Shown one piece after another: positions 41,099-49,988 of a stretch of DNA of 64,000 nucleotides. The stretch comes from Oceanobacillus polygoni (lineage in GTDB: Bacteria; Bacillota; Bacilli; Bacillales; Amphibacillaceae). A model generated the notes under the pieces. That model ran no database searches and was not told the origin of the DNA. It worked only from the letters and a program-made list of their open reading frames with translations. The position numbers and the translations under genes are program-made. The first letter of the stretch is position 1. Each line of letters opens with the position of its first letter. Where the stretch lies: positions 42,779 to 106,778 of the forward strand of contig NZ_PIJY01000033.1 of the NCBI RefSeq assembly GCF_008304605.1, written 5' to 3'.

Positions 41099-41380
41099 TT
41101 ATGGAACGATCTCATCCGAATAATCGTCTAATTTATTTATTGCCCGAATCATGCTCGATCTTTTCTTTAACGTAGTAACCGATAATGAACTGTAATAAAT
41201 TGTATTCTTCGTAATCATGACTGATTTAGCATTTTTTTTCGGGCCAATTATCTGTTTCTTTTGATGTGCTGTAGCCATCATCTCATCCATAATCGTGGAG
41301 GATGACACCAAATTGTAATCAATAATAGCAACGATATCCTCCGATTGAATCACGTTGCTGTCCCCAATATGAATAAACAC
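41099..41380 (-). CDS. remB: RemB/YaaB extracellular matrix regulator (DUF370)
   Basis: The 93-residue DUF370 protein opens MFIHIGDSNVIQSEDIVAII and fits RemB by position between recF and gyrB. RemA, its relative, is a DNA-binding activator of matrix and osmoprotection genes; RemB is less studied. It lies 26 bases after recF and is probably co-transcribed with it. Confidence 0.92.
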   Translation of the reverse strand: MFIHIGDSNVIQSEDIVAIIDYNLVSSSTIMDEMMATAHQKKQIIGPKKNAKSVMITKNTIYYSSLSVTTLKKRSSMIRAINKLDDYSDEIVP

Positions 41381-41406
41381 GGTACCACTCCACTTCTACA
41401 TTCAGA

Positions 41407-42519
41407 TTAGTTGTCCACACTTCCGTCTATTACACGAAACAGCTCTGCTTGTTTTAATGTATCATGATGAATTCCATCCACACTTGTTGTTGAAACAAAG
41501 GTCTGAACACGCCCTTGAATGGTATTTAACAAATGGGATTGTCTAAAATCGTCCAGTTCACTTAATACATCATCCAAAAGCAGGATTGGATACTCTCCGA
41601 TTTCTCCGTAAATGAGTTCAATTTCAGCTAGTTTAATGGATAGTGCAGTTGTCCGTTGCTGCCCCTGGGAACCATAGGTCTGAACATCCTTTCCATTCAC
41701 ATAAAAAATCAAGTCATCTCGATGCGGTCCAATTAACGTTGTACCGCGTTCTACCTCTTTTTCCTGTACCTCTTTAAATTTGTCACGATAGATAGTACCT
41801 ATTTTTTCCATATCTGCGTCTTCTGATACTTCTATTGTAGCACTATAGCGGATTTCAAGGTTTTCAAGCTCTCTGCTAATTCCATGATGAATTGGCTTTG
41901 CCCATTTGCGTAACAAATCCATGAAAACAAACCGTCTTTCTAATAATGTGGAGGCATGTTCAATCATTTGCTCGGATAATACCTCTAGCATTGTAAAATC
42001 AGTAGTACGGTTTCTCTGCATTTGTTTTAATAAATGATTGCGCTGTTTCAGTATTTTTTGATACTGTCCTAAATGATAAATGTATCTCGGCTGAATTTGG
42101 CCGAGCTCCATATCAATGAAACGTCTGCGCGTTTGGGGCGGCCCCTTAACAAGCGTTAAATCCTCTGGGGCAAACATCACAACATTCATTGCCCCTATGT
42201 AATCACTTAAGCGTTTTTGCTCGAGCCGATTTAATTTAGCTTTTTTTCCTTTGGAAGAAATAATGATTTCAAGGGGAATGGAATGATTACGTTTCGTTAT
42301 TCTACCTTCTATTTTAGCATATTCTTTATCCCACCCGATAAGCTCTTTCTCACGTGGGGTTCGGTGTGATTTGGTAAATGCCAATAAATAGATTGCTTCC
42401 ATCAGGTTCGTTTTTCCTTGCGCATTTTCACCAATAATGACATTTACCTTATCATCAAAAGAAATATCCAATTTTTCATAATTACGGTAATTTGTTAATT
42501 GAAGCTGTTCAATGTGCAT
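41407..42519 (-). CDS. recF: DNA replication and repair protein RecF
   Basis: RecF is an SMC-like ATPase that directs RecOR to gaps. The 370-residue protein has Walker [20 protein letters not shown], the signature [19 protein letters not shown] and Walker [15 protein letters not shown]. It lies in the dnaA-dnaN-rlbA-recF-remB-gyrB order. Confidence 0.96.
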   Translation of the reverse strand: MHIEQLQLTNYRNYEKLDISFDDKVNVIIGENAQGKTNLMEAIYLLAFTKSHRTPREKELIGWDKEYAKIEGRITKRNHSIPLEIIISSKGKKAKLNRLEQKRLSDYIGAMNVVMFAPEDLTLVKGPPQTRRRFIDMELGQIQPRYIYHLGQYQKILKQRNHLLKQMQRNRTTDFTMLEVLSEQMIEHASTLLERRFVFMDLLRKWAKPIHHGISRELENLEIRYSATIEVSEDADMEKIGTIYRDKFKEVQEKEVERGTTLIGPHRDDLIFYVNGKDVQTYGSQGQQRTTALSIKLAEIELIYGEIGEYPILLLDDVLSELDDFRQSHLLNTIQGRVQTFVSTTSVDGIHHDTLKQAELFRVIDGSVDN

Positions 42520-42635
42520 GCAAATTAATCCTCTTTTTCCTTTATTTCATTGGTAAAAATTTCACATGTCACGTGCATGAATGACCAATAAAATTCCATT
42601 CTAATCAACCTCGTCAGGAAGCGTGTTGGTTGCAA

Positions 42636-42851
42636 TCAGTTAACGACCATAAAGGATCCAACATCTTTAATTTCGACTACATCCTTTGGATAAAGTTTTC
42701 TCCCACGTCGATGTTCCATTTCTCCATTTACCAATACACCTACATCCGCTAAAAAAGCTTTAACCATTCCACCGGATTCCAAAATATTAATCAACTTAAT
42801 AAATTGGCCTAAAGTAATGTATTCTGTATTTATTTTAATTTGTTCATGCAT
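42636..42851 (-). CDS. rlbA: S4-domain RNA-binding protein (YaaA/RlbA)
   Basis: The 71-residue protein is a single S4 domain (ITLGQFIKLINILESGGMVK, RRGRKLYPKDVVEI), the same length as B. subtilis YaaA, with which MHEQIKINTEYITLGQ aligns from the first residue. This supports ATG 42851, five bases after a GGTGA, over ATG 42857. YaaA/RlbA is proposed to bind the ribosome; the precise role is open. Confidence 0.92.
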   Translation of the reverse strand: MHEQIKINTEYITLGQFIKLINILESGGMVKAFLADVGVLVNGEMEHRRGRKLYPKDVVEIKDVGSFMVVN

Positions 42852-42906
42852 GTTCATCACCAAATTTTTCTTATTTTTTTAACAAGCACATCTTTATAGA
42901 TGATGT

Positions 42907-43082
42907 GGTAAAGCGAAACTTTATTCCGTGGGGGTTCCCTTCTGCCCCATGGAATGTTAGCACCACAAGGGAGACCCGCAGGCCCTTGTGCAGAATCAGG
43001 AATTTACGGGCTGTTTATTACCAACCTTCACGTTTTTTGATTTCCTCAGACTTAGAGGTGGGGATATGACAGCCCGTTAATG
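42907..43082 (-). repeat. Multi-hairpin intergenic element, full copy
   Basis: The 460-base gap between dnaN and rlbA holds this element. Three stems are visible: ACGGGCTGT/ACAGCCCGT (43005-43013 with 43068-43076), CACAAGGG/CCCTTGTG (42963-42989) and ATTCCGTGGGG/CCCCATGGAAT (42922-42954). There is a small CCTC/GAGG stem inside the first. A decayed relative is at 36008-36129 on the same strand. It may be a dispersed mobile repeat, the non-coding end of an IS, or a structured RNA. The rest of the gap shows nothing. Confidence 0.72.
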
Positions 43083-43257
43083 CTTGATAAAAATACGATG
43101 TTAAAAAAGAAATAAATTAAATTTCGATTCCACATCTGTAAACATCCTTTTATTTGCCTTATATACCTATTTTACTAAAGTTTTGGATGAAAGGAAAGGT
43201 ATGACCTCCAAATGTAATAAAAACGCGTAAAAGGGCTTATATTTTGCTTATTAACGA

Positions 43258-43286
43258 AAAAAAGCCCTAATAAGAGCTTTTCTTCG
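43258..43286 (-). terminator. Terminator of dnaN
   Basis: On the minus strand AAAGCTCT pairs with AGGGCTTT around TATT and is followed by TTTT. Confidence 0.75.
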
Positions 43287-43311
43287 TTGGTTAGACGATA
43301 TGTGTTTCTTT

Positions 43312-44448
43312 TTAAAACGTTCGAACCGGTAAAATTAATTGTAATATCGAATCTTCGTTCAGTGGATGAATGACAAATGGTCGCATGGCACCTGTGAATT
43401 CAATGATTACTTCATCGTATTCAATTGCTTTTAACGCATCAATCATATATTTCGAGCTGAATGATATTTTCAACTCTTCACCTTCCATTGCTTGGATTCC
43501 AATTTCCTCTACAACATTACCAACTTCAGGTGAATTACTAGAAATTTCTATGATTGAATCATTCGGTGTAAACAGTCGAACGACATTATTACGTTCTTCT
43601 TTTGCAAGAAGAGAGGCACGGTCAATTGTATTGAGTAATTCTTTTGTTTTGACTTGTATTTTCGTTTTACTTTGTTCTGGAATTAGTCGAGATGTTTCTG
43701 GATAATTTCCATCAAGTAAGCGAGATAGGAAATTTAAATGCTTGGTCCGGAAAAGAATTTGGTTGTTCGTCACACTAATTTCAACCGTTTCTTCTGTGTC
43801 ATCTAGAATTTTATATAATTCATTTAAGCTTTTCCCTGGTACAACTATTTGTTGAAATTCGATGTTCGCATCGGCTACTGGAATTTCCCTTTTTGCTAAA
43901 CGGTGACTGTCTGTTGCAGTAAAAGCTAGAATTTTGTCAACTAATTTTAAATTAACCCCTGTCAAAATTGGTCGAGTTTCCATTGTGGATACTGCGAAAA
44001 CGGTTTGCTTAATCATGCTTTTCAACAGATCAATTGGCATTTCAAAGCTATCATCTGTTTGTAATTTAGGTAAATGTGGATATTCTTCCGCATCTTGAGC
44101 ATTTAAGTTAAATTCAGCTTTTCCAGAGCGAATGGTTACTTTCAGATTCGAATCAACTTCAATTTCCACTGTATTCTCTGGTAATTTACGAATAATATCT
44201 GGAAAATATTTTGCTTGTAAAACAATGGATCCTTCCTCAATTTGTTCTACATAGACCATATCATCTTCCTCAGCAGGAATATAAGATTCAATGGAAATAT
44301 CGGAATCACTTCCTGTTAGTGTAATTCCGTGTTGTTTTGCTTCAATTTTCATTCCAGTAAGAATTGGAATAACGGTTCTCGATGAGATTGCTTTCATAAC
44401 ATCTTGTATACCTGCAATTAATCGATCACGTTTGATAATAAATTTCAT
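43312..44448 (-). CDS. dnaN: DNA polymerase III beta subunit (sliding clamp)
   Basis: DnaN is the processivity clamp. The 378-residue product has the three-fold clamp domain layout, starts MKFIIKRDRLIAGIQDVMKA and ends with the conserved LILPVRTF. Other family segments are PILTGVNLKL and YMIDALKAIEYDEV. AGGAGG precedes the ATG. It follows dnaA, with the oriC unwinding region between. Confidence 0.97.
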   Translation of the reverse strand: MKFIIKRDRLIAGIQDVMKAISSRTVIPILTGMKIEAKQHGITLTGSDSDISIESYIPAEEDDMVYVEQIEEGSIVLQAKYFPDIIRKLPENTVEIEVDSNLKVTIRSGKAEFNLNAQDAEEYPHLPKLQTDDSFEMPIDLLKSMIKQTVFAVSTMETRPILTGVNLKLVDKILAFTATDSHRLAKREIPVADANIEFQQIVVPGKSLNELYKILDDTEETVEISVTNNQILFRTKHLNFLSRLLDGNYPETSRLIPEQSKTKIQVKTKELLNTIDRASLLAKEERNNVVRLFTPNDSIIEISSNSPEVGNVVEEIGIQAMEGEELKISFSSKYMIDALKAIEYDEVIIEFTGAMRPFVIHPLNEDSILQLILPVRTF

Positions 44449-44477
44449 GAAAATATCCTCCTAATTTGGAAGTTCTT

Positions 44478-44633
44478 ATATATATATTTTATTTATAAAA
44501 AACAGTAATAACAGTAATAGGCGCTGTGATTATGTGGATAAGTGGATTTCCCCTTAAAACAATATGGTTTTCCACATGTGTACAACTTGTTCATATGTTT
44601 GCACACTTATAAACAGTATCCACATGTGGACAG
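44478..44633 (-). other. oriC: oriC unwinding region (incC-type) between dnaA and dnaN
   Basis: A perfect DnaA box (44533-44541) is followed on the minus strand by a short GC patch (CAGCGC). Then comes CTATTACTGTTATTACTG (44503-44520), whose triplets all have T in the middle, i.e. DnaA-trios on the opposite strand. An AT-rich stretch (44478-44498) follows. Weaker boxes lie at 44616-44624 (GTATCCACA) and 44625-44633. This is the layout of the B. subtilis basal unwinding system. Confidence 0.88.
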
Positions 44634-44658
44634 CTAGTCAAAAACATTAAAAAGGCTA

Positions 44659-46002
44659 TTAAATTGTTTTTAATGTTTCTTTTATATCCTCGATATCACG
44701 ATTTAAATCGGAATCTTCTTCGAGTAGTTTCGAGATTTTCTCGTGTGCATGAATGACGGTGGTATGATCACGCCCCCCAAATTCTTCTCCTATCTTCGGT
44801 AAAGAGAAATCGGTAAGTTCTCTGGAAAGATACATTGCAATTTGTCTAGGGAAGGCAATGGATTTCGTACGTTTCTTTGCTGCAAAATCTTCGAGACGAA
44901 TATTATAGCGTTCTGCTACAATTTCCTGAATGCCTTGAATGGTTATTACTTTAGGCTTGCTGCTTGGAATAATATCCTTTAATGCATCTGCTGCAAGAGA
45001 GGCATCAATATCTTGATTAACGAGTGAGGAGTAAGCAACAACGCGGATAAGCGCTCCTTCTAATTCGCGGATATTTGTATTGATTTGATTCGCAATGTAA
45101 AGCATGACCTCGTTTGGAATATCAAGCCCTTCAGCCTTTGCCTTTTTCGTTAAAATTGCAATTCTCGTTTCTAAATCTGGTGGCGTAATATCGGTAATTA
45201 ATCCCCATTCAAAGCGTGACCGTAAGCGATCCTCCAATGTTGGGATTTCTTTTGGTGGACGGTCACTTGAGATAATAATTTGTTTACTTTCTTCATGCAG
45301 CGCATTAAACGTATGGAAAAATTCTTCTTGTGTCGATTCTTTTCCAGCAATAAATTGAATATCATCAATTAATAGAACATCGATATTTCGATATTTATTG
45401 CGGAAGCTATTGGATTTGTTGTCCATAATGGCATTGATAAATTCATTTGTAAATTTTTCAGATGTTAAATAGACAACTTTTGCTTTCGGATTATGCTCAC
45501 GAACATAGTGTCCAATCGCGTGCATAAGGTGCGTCTTACCAAGCCCAACACCACCATAAATAAAGAGCGGGTTATATGCTTTGGCAGGTGCCTCTGCTAC
45601 GGCTAAAGATGCAGCATGAGCGAAGCGATTTCCAGCACCGATTACGAATGTATCAAACGTATATTTCGAATTTAACATGGATTTTGGCATATCATTTGTA
45701 TGCGAATTGTTTTTTTGGTTTGTCACTTGTTTGGTGTCTTCTACTTCCGCATTAGAAGTAGGAATAATAAATTTTGTATTTAATTTTGTACCAGTGACTT
45801 CACCAAGGATATCGGATATAAGTTCTGTATACTGTGTTTCTAGCCAATCTCTAGCAAATTCATTTGGTGCAGATATAATTAATGTACTTTTTTCGATAGC
45901 TTCAGCCTTTGTATTTTTTAGCCACGTATCAAAGCTGGGTTTGCTAATTTTTTCTTCAATTTTTTCTAGCGTAGCAACCCATAATTCTTCGATGTTTTCC
46001 AA
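44659..46002 (-). CDS. dnaA: Chromosomal replication initiator DnaA
   Basis: DnaA melts oriC and recruits the helicase. The 447-residue protein has domain I ([20 protein letters not shown]), a short linker, AAA+ Walker [19 protein letters not shown], Walker [13 protein letters not shown], and the DnaA-box-binding signature [15 protein letters not shown]. The frame extends upstream, but comparison with B. subtilis MENILDLW places the start at TTG 46002. AAAGGAG lies 11 bases before it; TTG 46008 is an alternative. Confidence 0.97.
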   Translation of the reverse strand: MENIEELWVATLEKIEEKISKPSFDTWLKNTKAEAIEKSTLIISAPNEFARDWLETQYTELISDILGEVTGTKLNTKFIIPTSNAEVEDTKQVTNQKNNSHTNDMPKSMLNSKYTFDTFVIGAGNRFAHAASLAVAEAPAKAYNPLFIYGGVGLGKTHLMHAIGHYVREHNPKAKVVYLTSEKFTNEFINAIMDNKSNSFRNKYRNIDVLLIDDIQFIAGKESTQEEFFHTFNALHEESKQIIISSDRPPKEIPTLEDRLRSRFEWGLITDITPPDLETRIAILTKKAKAEGLDIPNEVMLYIANQINTNIRELEGALIRVVAYSSLVNQDIDASLAADALKDIIPSSKPKVITIQGIQEIVAERYNIRLEDFAAKKRTKSIAFPRQIAMYLSRELTDFSLPKIGEEFGGRDHTTVIHAHEKISKLLEEDSDLNRDIEDIKETLKTI

Positions 46003-46204
46003 AATCAATCTCACTCCTTTCCAAATTGGTTTACACATGACAGAAAAAGCCTCTCTCAATCTTGAATAAGATGGAAAGGCATATCATATATATGCTTGTA
46101 AAACATATTTTGACATATACGAATAGAAATTATTTAAGTATATGGAATCTATTTTGGCAGAAAGCGAATTAGAAAACCTTCTTTTTGCCAAGTTTTATAT
46201 AAAG

Positions 46205-46550
46205 TTACTTGTGGATAGTCAATCATAGGATAAATAAAGAAGAAAGAAACTTATAAACGTTATCCCCGATTCTGTGGATAACGTTATACGGTGTACTGTG
46301 AACAACTATCCACATATTATCCACAGATTGTGAATAAGTATTATTGCTGTTTTCGATTTCCACAGGTTAAAACATAAATATGATATCAAATAAAAGTGAA
46401 TAAAGCAATGGTTTTCGGGTAGTTATCCACATATTCTAGACCTTGTGCATAATAACTATCCACACTACCATATTTTGTGCTTAACTTGTAAATAGATGTT
46501 GTGGATATAAAAAAGTACCAAAATAATTATAAACGGGCTCTGTGGATAAA
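46205..46550 (-). other. oriC: oriC DnaA-box cluster upstream of dnaA (incA/incB-type)
   Basis: Perfect boxes TTATCCACA or its complement are at 46273-46281, 46317-46325, 46423-46431 and 46541-46549. One-mismatch boxes are at 46210-46218, 46306-46314, 46329-46337, 46444-46452, 46456-46464 and 46500-46508. They occupy the dnaA-rpmH space in both orientations. With the region at 44478-44633 this makes a bipartite origin like that of B. subtilis, and the boxes also allow dnaA autoregulation. Confidence 0.92.
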
Positions 46551-46567
46551 GAATTTTTAAATCTAAG

Positions 46568-46597
46568 TTGACAGATGAGGCATGTGTTTCGTATAAT
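46568..46597 (+). promoter_or_regulatory. Consensus sigma-A promoter of rpmH
   Basis: TTGACA (46568-46573) and TATAAT (46592-46597) are both perfect, with an 18-base spacer, at the edge of the DnaA-box cluster. Confidence 0.88.
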
Positions 46598-46675
46598 ATC
46601 AAGGACTGTCTATTGGATTAGTTATTATTAAAATTTAGATATTAAAAAGGGATCCCTTGGGGAGGTGCAAGATAA

Positions 46676-46810
46676 ATGAAAAGAACGTTTCAACCAAATA
46701 ATCGTAAACGCAAAAAAGTACATGGCTTTCGTACGCGTATGAGTACTAAAAATGGACGTAATATTTTAGCTCGTCGTCGTCGTAAAGGAAGAAAAGTATT
46801 ATCTGCATAG
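46676..46810 (+). CDS. rpmH: 50S ribosomal protein L34
   Basis: The 44-residue basic protein starts [20 protein letters not shown] and ends RKVLSA, diagnostic of bL34 of the large subunit. GGGGAGGTG precedes the ATG. It is transcribed away from dnaA from a consensus promoter, and a terminator follows, so it is probably expressed more strongly than rnpA. Confidence 0.98.
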   Translation: MKRTFQPNNRKRKKVHGFRTRMSTKNGRNILARRRRKGRKVLSA

Positions 46811-46838
46811 GCCACTGAAAAGTCAGTGGTCTTTTTCT
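46811..46838 (+). terminator. Terminator after rpmH
   Basis: GGCCACTGA pairs with TCAGTGGTC around AAAG, followed by TTTTT. A second hairpin, AAGCAGT with ACTGCTT and a long T-run, lies at 46863-46892. Together they should limit read-through into rnpA. Confidence 0.85.
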
Positions 46839-46942
46839 GCTTTTTAGCGGAAGAATGAGAAGAAAAGCAGTGGTTCATACTGCTTTTTTTATACATAATT
46901 TATTGCAAGCGATGTGTTTGAGTATAAATAAAGGTGATAATG

Positions 46943-47284
46943 ATGAAGAAAGCGTTTCGTATAAAAAAAAATGAAGAATTTCAGTCCATATTTAAAAATG
47001 GAAAATCCTTTGCTAACAGACAGCTTGTTATCTATTATGTAAAGAAGATAGATCAGGAGCATTTTCGCATTGGTCTTTCTGTTGGAAAAAAAATTGGGAA
47101 TGCTGTGACACGAAATAGAATTAAACGTTTCTTAAGACAAGCCTTCCAGGATCTCGGGGATACCATCCAAGACCATTATGATATCGTTATTATAGCTAGA
47201 AACCCAACCAAGGATATGGGGTATGAGGAAATTAAAAAAAGCTTGACGCATTTACTCTATAAGGAAAAGCTTTTAAATAAATAG
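46943..47284 (+). CDS. rnpA: Ribonuclease P protein component
   Basis: RnpA is the protein cofactor of RNase P for tRNA 5' maturation. The 113-residue basic protein has the family core [20 protein letters not shown] (RNR motif) and an N-terminal [14 protein letters not shown] segment. I set the start at ATG 46943 ([13 protein letters not shown]), six bases after AGGTG; an ATG just before and a GTG at 46934 are alternatives. Confidence 0.96.
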   Translation: MKKAFRIKKNEEFQSIFKNGKSFANRQLVIYYVKKIDQEHFRIGLSVGKKIGNAVTRNRIKRFLRQAFQDLGDTIQDHYDIVIIARNPTKDMGYEEIKKSLTHLLYKEKLLNK

Positions 47285-47374
47285 GAAAAAATTATTTTAA
47301 GATAGAATCTTATATGTAATTAGGATAAAATAACAGGTAGAGCGTGATGAGGGTCATATGAAGGAGGAAATAAA

Positions 47375-48133
47375 TTGCGTAAAAAGATTTTATTGCTGAT
47401 AACCTTCGTAGGTTTACTAGCAATACTTTCTGGTTGTACGGAGATTAATGAACCGGTTACGGCCGAAAGTGAAGGAATTTGGAATACGATTTTCGTTTAC
47501 CCATTATCATGGGTAATTATTAAAATAGCTGAAATCTTTAATGAAGGTTACGGATTATCGATTGTTATCGTAACTGTATTTATCCGTTTATTGATTTTGC
47601 CTTTGAGTATTAAACAATTAAAAAGCTCAAAATCAATGCAAGAAATTCAGCCGAAGCTTCAAGAATTACAAAAGAAATATAGCTCAAAAGATGCGAATAC
47701 ACAGCAGAAGTTACAGAAGGAAACGATGGAATTATTCCAGAAAAACGGTGTAAACCCACTTGCTGGATGTTTGCCGATTTTTGTACAAATGCCAATCCTG
47801 ATTGCAATGTATCATGCGATTATGCGTACTTCCGAGGTTAGTACCCATAACTTCCTATGGTTTGAACTCGGTTCACCAGATTATATTTTGCCAATATTAA
47901 CTGCAGCATTTACATTCTTACAGCAAAAACTGATGATGTCGACAAATACATCGATGAAAGGTAATCCGCAGATGGCAATGCAAATGCAGGTTATGCTTTA
48001 TGTAATGCCAATTATGATTGGTGTTATGGCATTTTTCTTCCCAGCAGCGTTAGCATTGTACTGGGTAACAGGTAACATCTTTATGGTTGTTCAAACACTT
48101 CTCATTAACAAACCGATGATGACGAATAAGTAA
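47375..48133 (+). CDS. spoIIIJ: Membrane protein insertase YidC/SpoIIIJ
   Basis: YidC1/SpoIIIJ inserts membrane proteins and is needed for sigma-G activation in the forespore. The 252-residue lipoprotein has a signal peptide with lipobox LSGC (Cys at about residue 20), five hydrophobic segments, and the conserved [22 protein letters not shown] region. The start is TTG at 47375 with AAGGAGG before it. It overlaps jag's extended frame and is followed by jag, as in B. subtilis spoIIIJ-jag. Confidence 0.96.
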   Translation: MRKKILLLITFVGLLAILSGCTEINEPVTAESEGIWNTIFVYPLSWVIIKIAEIFNEGYGLSIVIVTVFIRLLILPLSIKQLKSSKSMQEIQPKLQELQKKYSSKDANTQQKLQKETMELFQKNGVNPLAGCLPIFVQMPILIAMYHAIMRTSEVSTHNFLWFELGSPDYILPILTAAFTFLQQKLMMSTNTSMKGNPQMAMQMQVMLYVMPIMIGVMAFFFPAALALYWVTGNIFMVVQTLLINKPMMTNK

Positions 48134-48147
48134 TGGAGGAGAAAATA

Positions 48148-48762
48148 GTGAGAGAAATAACTGCTAGTGGACAAACAGTTGAAGGAGCGGTCCAATCAGC
48201 ATTAGAGCAGTTAAACACCACGAAGGACCAAGTAGAGATTGATGTAATCGACGAAGGGAAAAAGGGTGTACTTGGCATATTTGGATCAAAACGTGCCGTT
48301 GTTAAAGTAACGCTTGTTAAAAACCCAATAAAAGAAGTAGAGAAATTAATTAAAGAAATAACAAGAAATATGAATCTTTCTGTTGAAGTGAAGACCACTG
48401 TAGAGGGGAACCAGGTGACCTATGAAATCGATGGTGAAAACATCGCAATTTTAATCGGGAAGCGTGGACAAACCTTAAACGCATTACAATATTTATTGCA
48501 CCTAGCAATTAATAAGGATAAAAAGGCGTATTACACTGTCGTATTAGACGCAGAAGGATATCGTGGTAGAAGAAAAGAAACGCTTGAATCCTTGGCGCAT
48601 AAAATGGCGGATAAAGCGAAGCGTATCAATAAAAAAGTAGCACTTGAGCCAATGCCGGCATTTGAACGGAAGATCATTCATAGTGCATTACAAGGAAAAA
48701 ATGATGTATCCACCTATTCGGATGGAGTCGAACCACATCGGCATATCGTCATTAAGCCATAA
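48148..48762 (+). CDS. jag: RNA-binding protein Jag/KhpB
   Basis: The 204-residue protein has an N-terminal Jag domain (MREITASGQTVEGAVQSALE), a KH domain (VTYEIDGENIAILIGKRGQT) and a C-terminal R3H domain (KVALEPMPAFERKIIHSALQ). KhpB with KhpA binds RNA and affects cell division and elongation. GGAGG eight bases before GTG 48148, and alignment with B. subtilis MREVTATGQTVEEAVQ, set the start; the earlier ATG overlapping the spoIIIJ stop is less likely. Confidence 0.95.
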   Translation: MREITASGQTVEGAVQSALEQLNTTKDQVEIDVIDEGKKGVLGIFGSKRAVVKVTLVKNPIKEVEKLIKEITRNMNLSVEVKTTVEGNQVTYEIDGENIAILIGKRGQTLNALQYLLHLAINKDKKAYYTVVLDAEGYRGRRKETLESLAHKMADKAKRINKKVALEPMPAFERKIIHSALQGKNDVSTYSDGVEPHRHIVIKP

Positions 48763-48772
48763 CAATAGTTGA

Positions 48773-48806
48773 AAAACCCCCTAGGGAGTCTCTCTAGGGG
48801 GTTTTC
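48773..48806 (+). terminator. Terminator after jag
   Basis: AAACCCCCTAG pairs with CTAGGGGGTTT, followed by T. A second strong hairpin, ATACCACAGTG/CACTGTGGTAT with TTTTT (48853-48884), follows. The remaining space to 49089 shows no other gene or clear consensus promoter. Confidence 0.88.
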
Positions 48807-49089
48807 TGCATAAATATAACTACCTAAAAACTAGCTCTTTTTGGCTATACCACAGTGTCGGTCACTGTGGTATTTTTAGTATGTAGAAAACATAAATCTC
48901 TTGATCATCAGCATTTGGAAATTATTATGAAGTAGATATCAACAACTAAAATCTGAAAATTCAATATTCTAAGTGAGTAATCGTAAACAACTTTTCCATG
49001 CTTAAAAAGCAGATTGAATGTACGAGCAAGTAAAAGTAGCTATTTCCTTATTGTATAGGCAAAGGGATAATTTTAAGGAGGTAACAAAA

Positions 49090-49959
49090 GTGAAAAAGTA
49101 TCATTTGTCGGGGATCATTGCCCTTCTTATGTTTATATCCATATGTTTCTTTCCATTTTTCCAGCCTACCTCGATAAAAGCTGGAGAACTTAGTTTTCCT
49201 ATTTATTCCGGTGAAAATGTAGAGACTACCTACATAGCAAGTACTGTCACAACGACCGGCACAGATATTGAGGAGACTTTTTGGGACAGCGTTACGGAAT
49301 GGTTTGATGATGTAGGGGAAAACATCGATACAGCCTTAGAGAGTATTAAAGAAGTATTTGGTGCCATTGTTAGTTATATAAGTGAATTAATTACAACAGT
49401 AGACAATGCAATCGGTCTGTTTACTGGAAACGATGATTCGACGGATGAAATAGACGACGTCAATGATACGCTGGATCAAGCAAAAGATACGATAGACGAA
49501 ATTGATATTAGTGAAGATACAACTGGTAATAGTGTTTATCGAGTTTTACGAGAAGACGAGGATCCGACGAAAGGAATCTTTGCAAAAGCTCCTGAACGTG
49601 AGCATATTACAATTGCTGGGCATGTTAATAATGGTGGGAAGAAAAATTTCAAAGGATCAAAGTATATTTCAACAACGAAAAGTTTAGAGGTAGCGTTGAA
49701 AAACGCGACATCGAATATTATGGATAAAGGCAGCACCCATGATCTTCGTATCGTAAAAATTGATTTAAGTAAGGTAACAAATACGTATTATGATTTAACA
49801 AATCCAAAAATACAGGAAAAGTATCTTGTAAACTCGAAAGGTGAACCGTGGGAGAAAGTTAGAAGATACGCTAACGCATCACGGGAATTATTAGTGGAAT
49901 ATGAAATTCCAGCTGCAGCAATTAAGCTATTAGGTCGGCCATCTGAATTACAAGAGTAA
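49090..49959 (+). CDS. Secreted protein with apparent ADP-ribosyltransferase-like C-terminal domain
   Basis: The start is GTG 49090, eight bases after AAGGAGG; the longer frame has no such site. The 289-residue product has a signal peptide (basic MKKYH, hydrophobic 8-24, likely cleavage after IKA, residue 31). A helical region follows (about 60-112), then an Asp/Glu-rich linker (114-143) and a C-terminal domain (147-289). That domain has VYRVLRED with Arg151, YISTTKS with Ser194-Thr195-Thr196 and SRELLVEYEIP with Glu266. These are the order and spacing of the R-S-E triad of ADP-ribosyltransferase toxins. No database search was possible; enzymatic function is inferred. Confidence 0.6.
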   Translation: MKKYHLSGIIALLMFISICFFPFFQPTSIKAGELSFPIYSGENVETTYIASTVTTTGTDIEETFWDSVTEWFDDVGENIDTALESIKEVFGAIVSYISELITTVDNAIGLFTGNDDSTDEIDDVNDTLDQAKDTIDEIDISEDTTGNSVYRVLREDEDPTKGIFAKAPEREHITIAGHVNNGGKKNFKGSKYISTTKSLEVALKNATSNIMDKGSTHDLRIVKIDLSKVTNTYYDLTNPKIQEKYLVNSKGEPWEKVRRYANASRELLVEYEIPAAAIKLLGRPSELQE

Positions 49960-49988
49960 GATAGATTATTTTAGGGGAGTGTGAAATT

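Noticed and set aside
42550..42575. CACGTG-centred palindrome near recF as a parS site
   Set aside because: The flanks do not match the TGTT and AACA arms of the consensus.
49018..49089. N-terminal extension of the ART-like protein
   Set aside because: A strong AAGGAGG lies within it at the right distance from the GTG at 49090, which starts a typical signal peptide.
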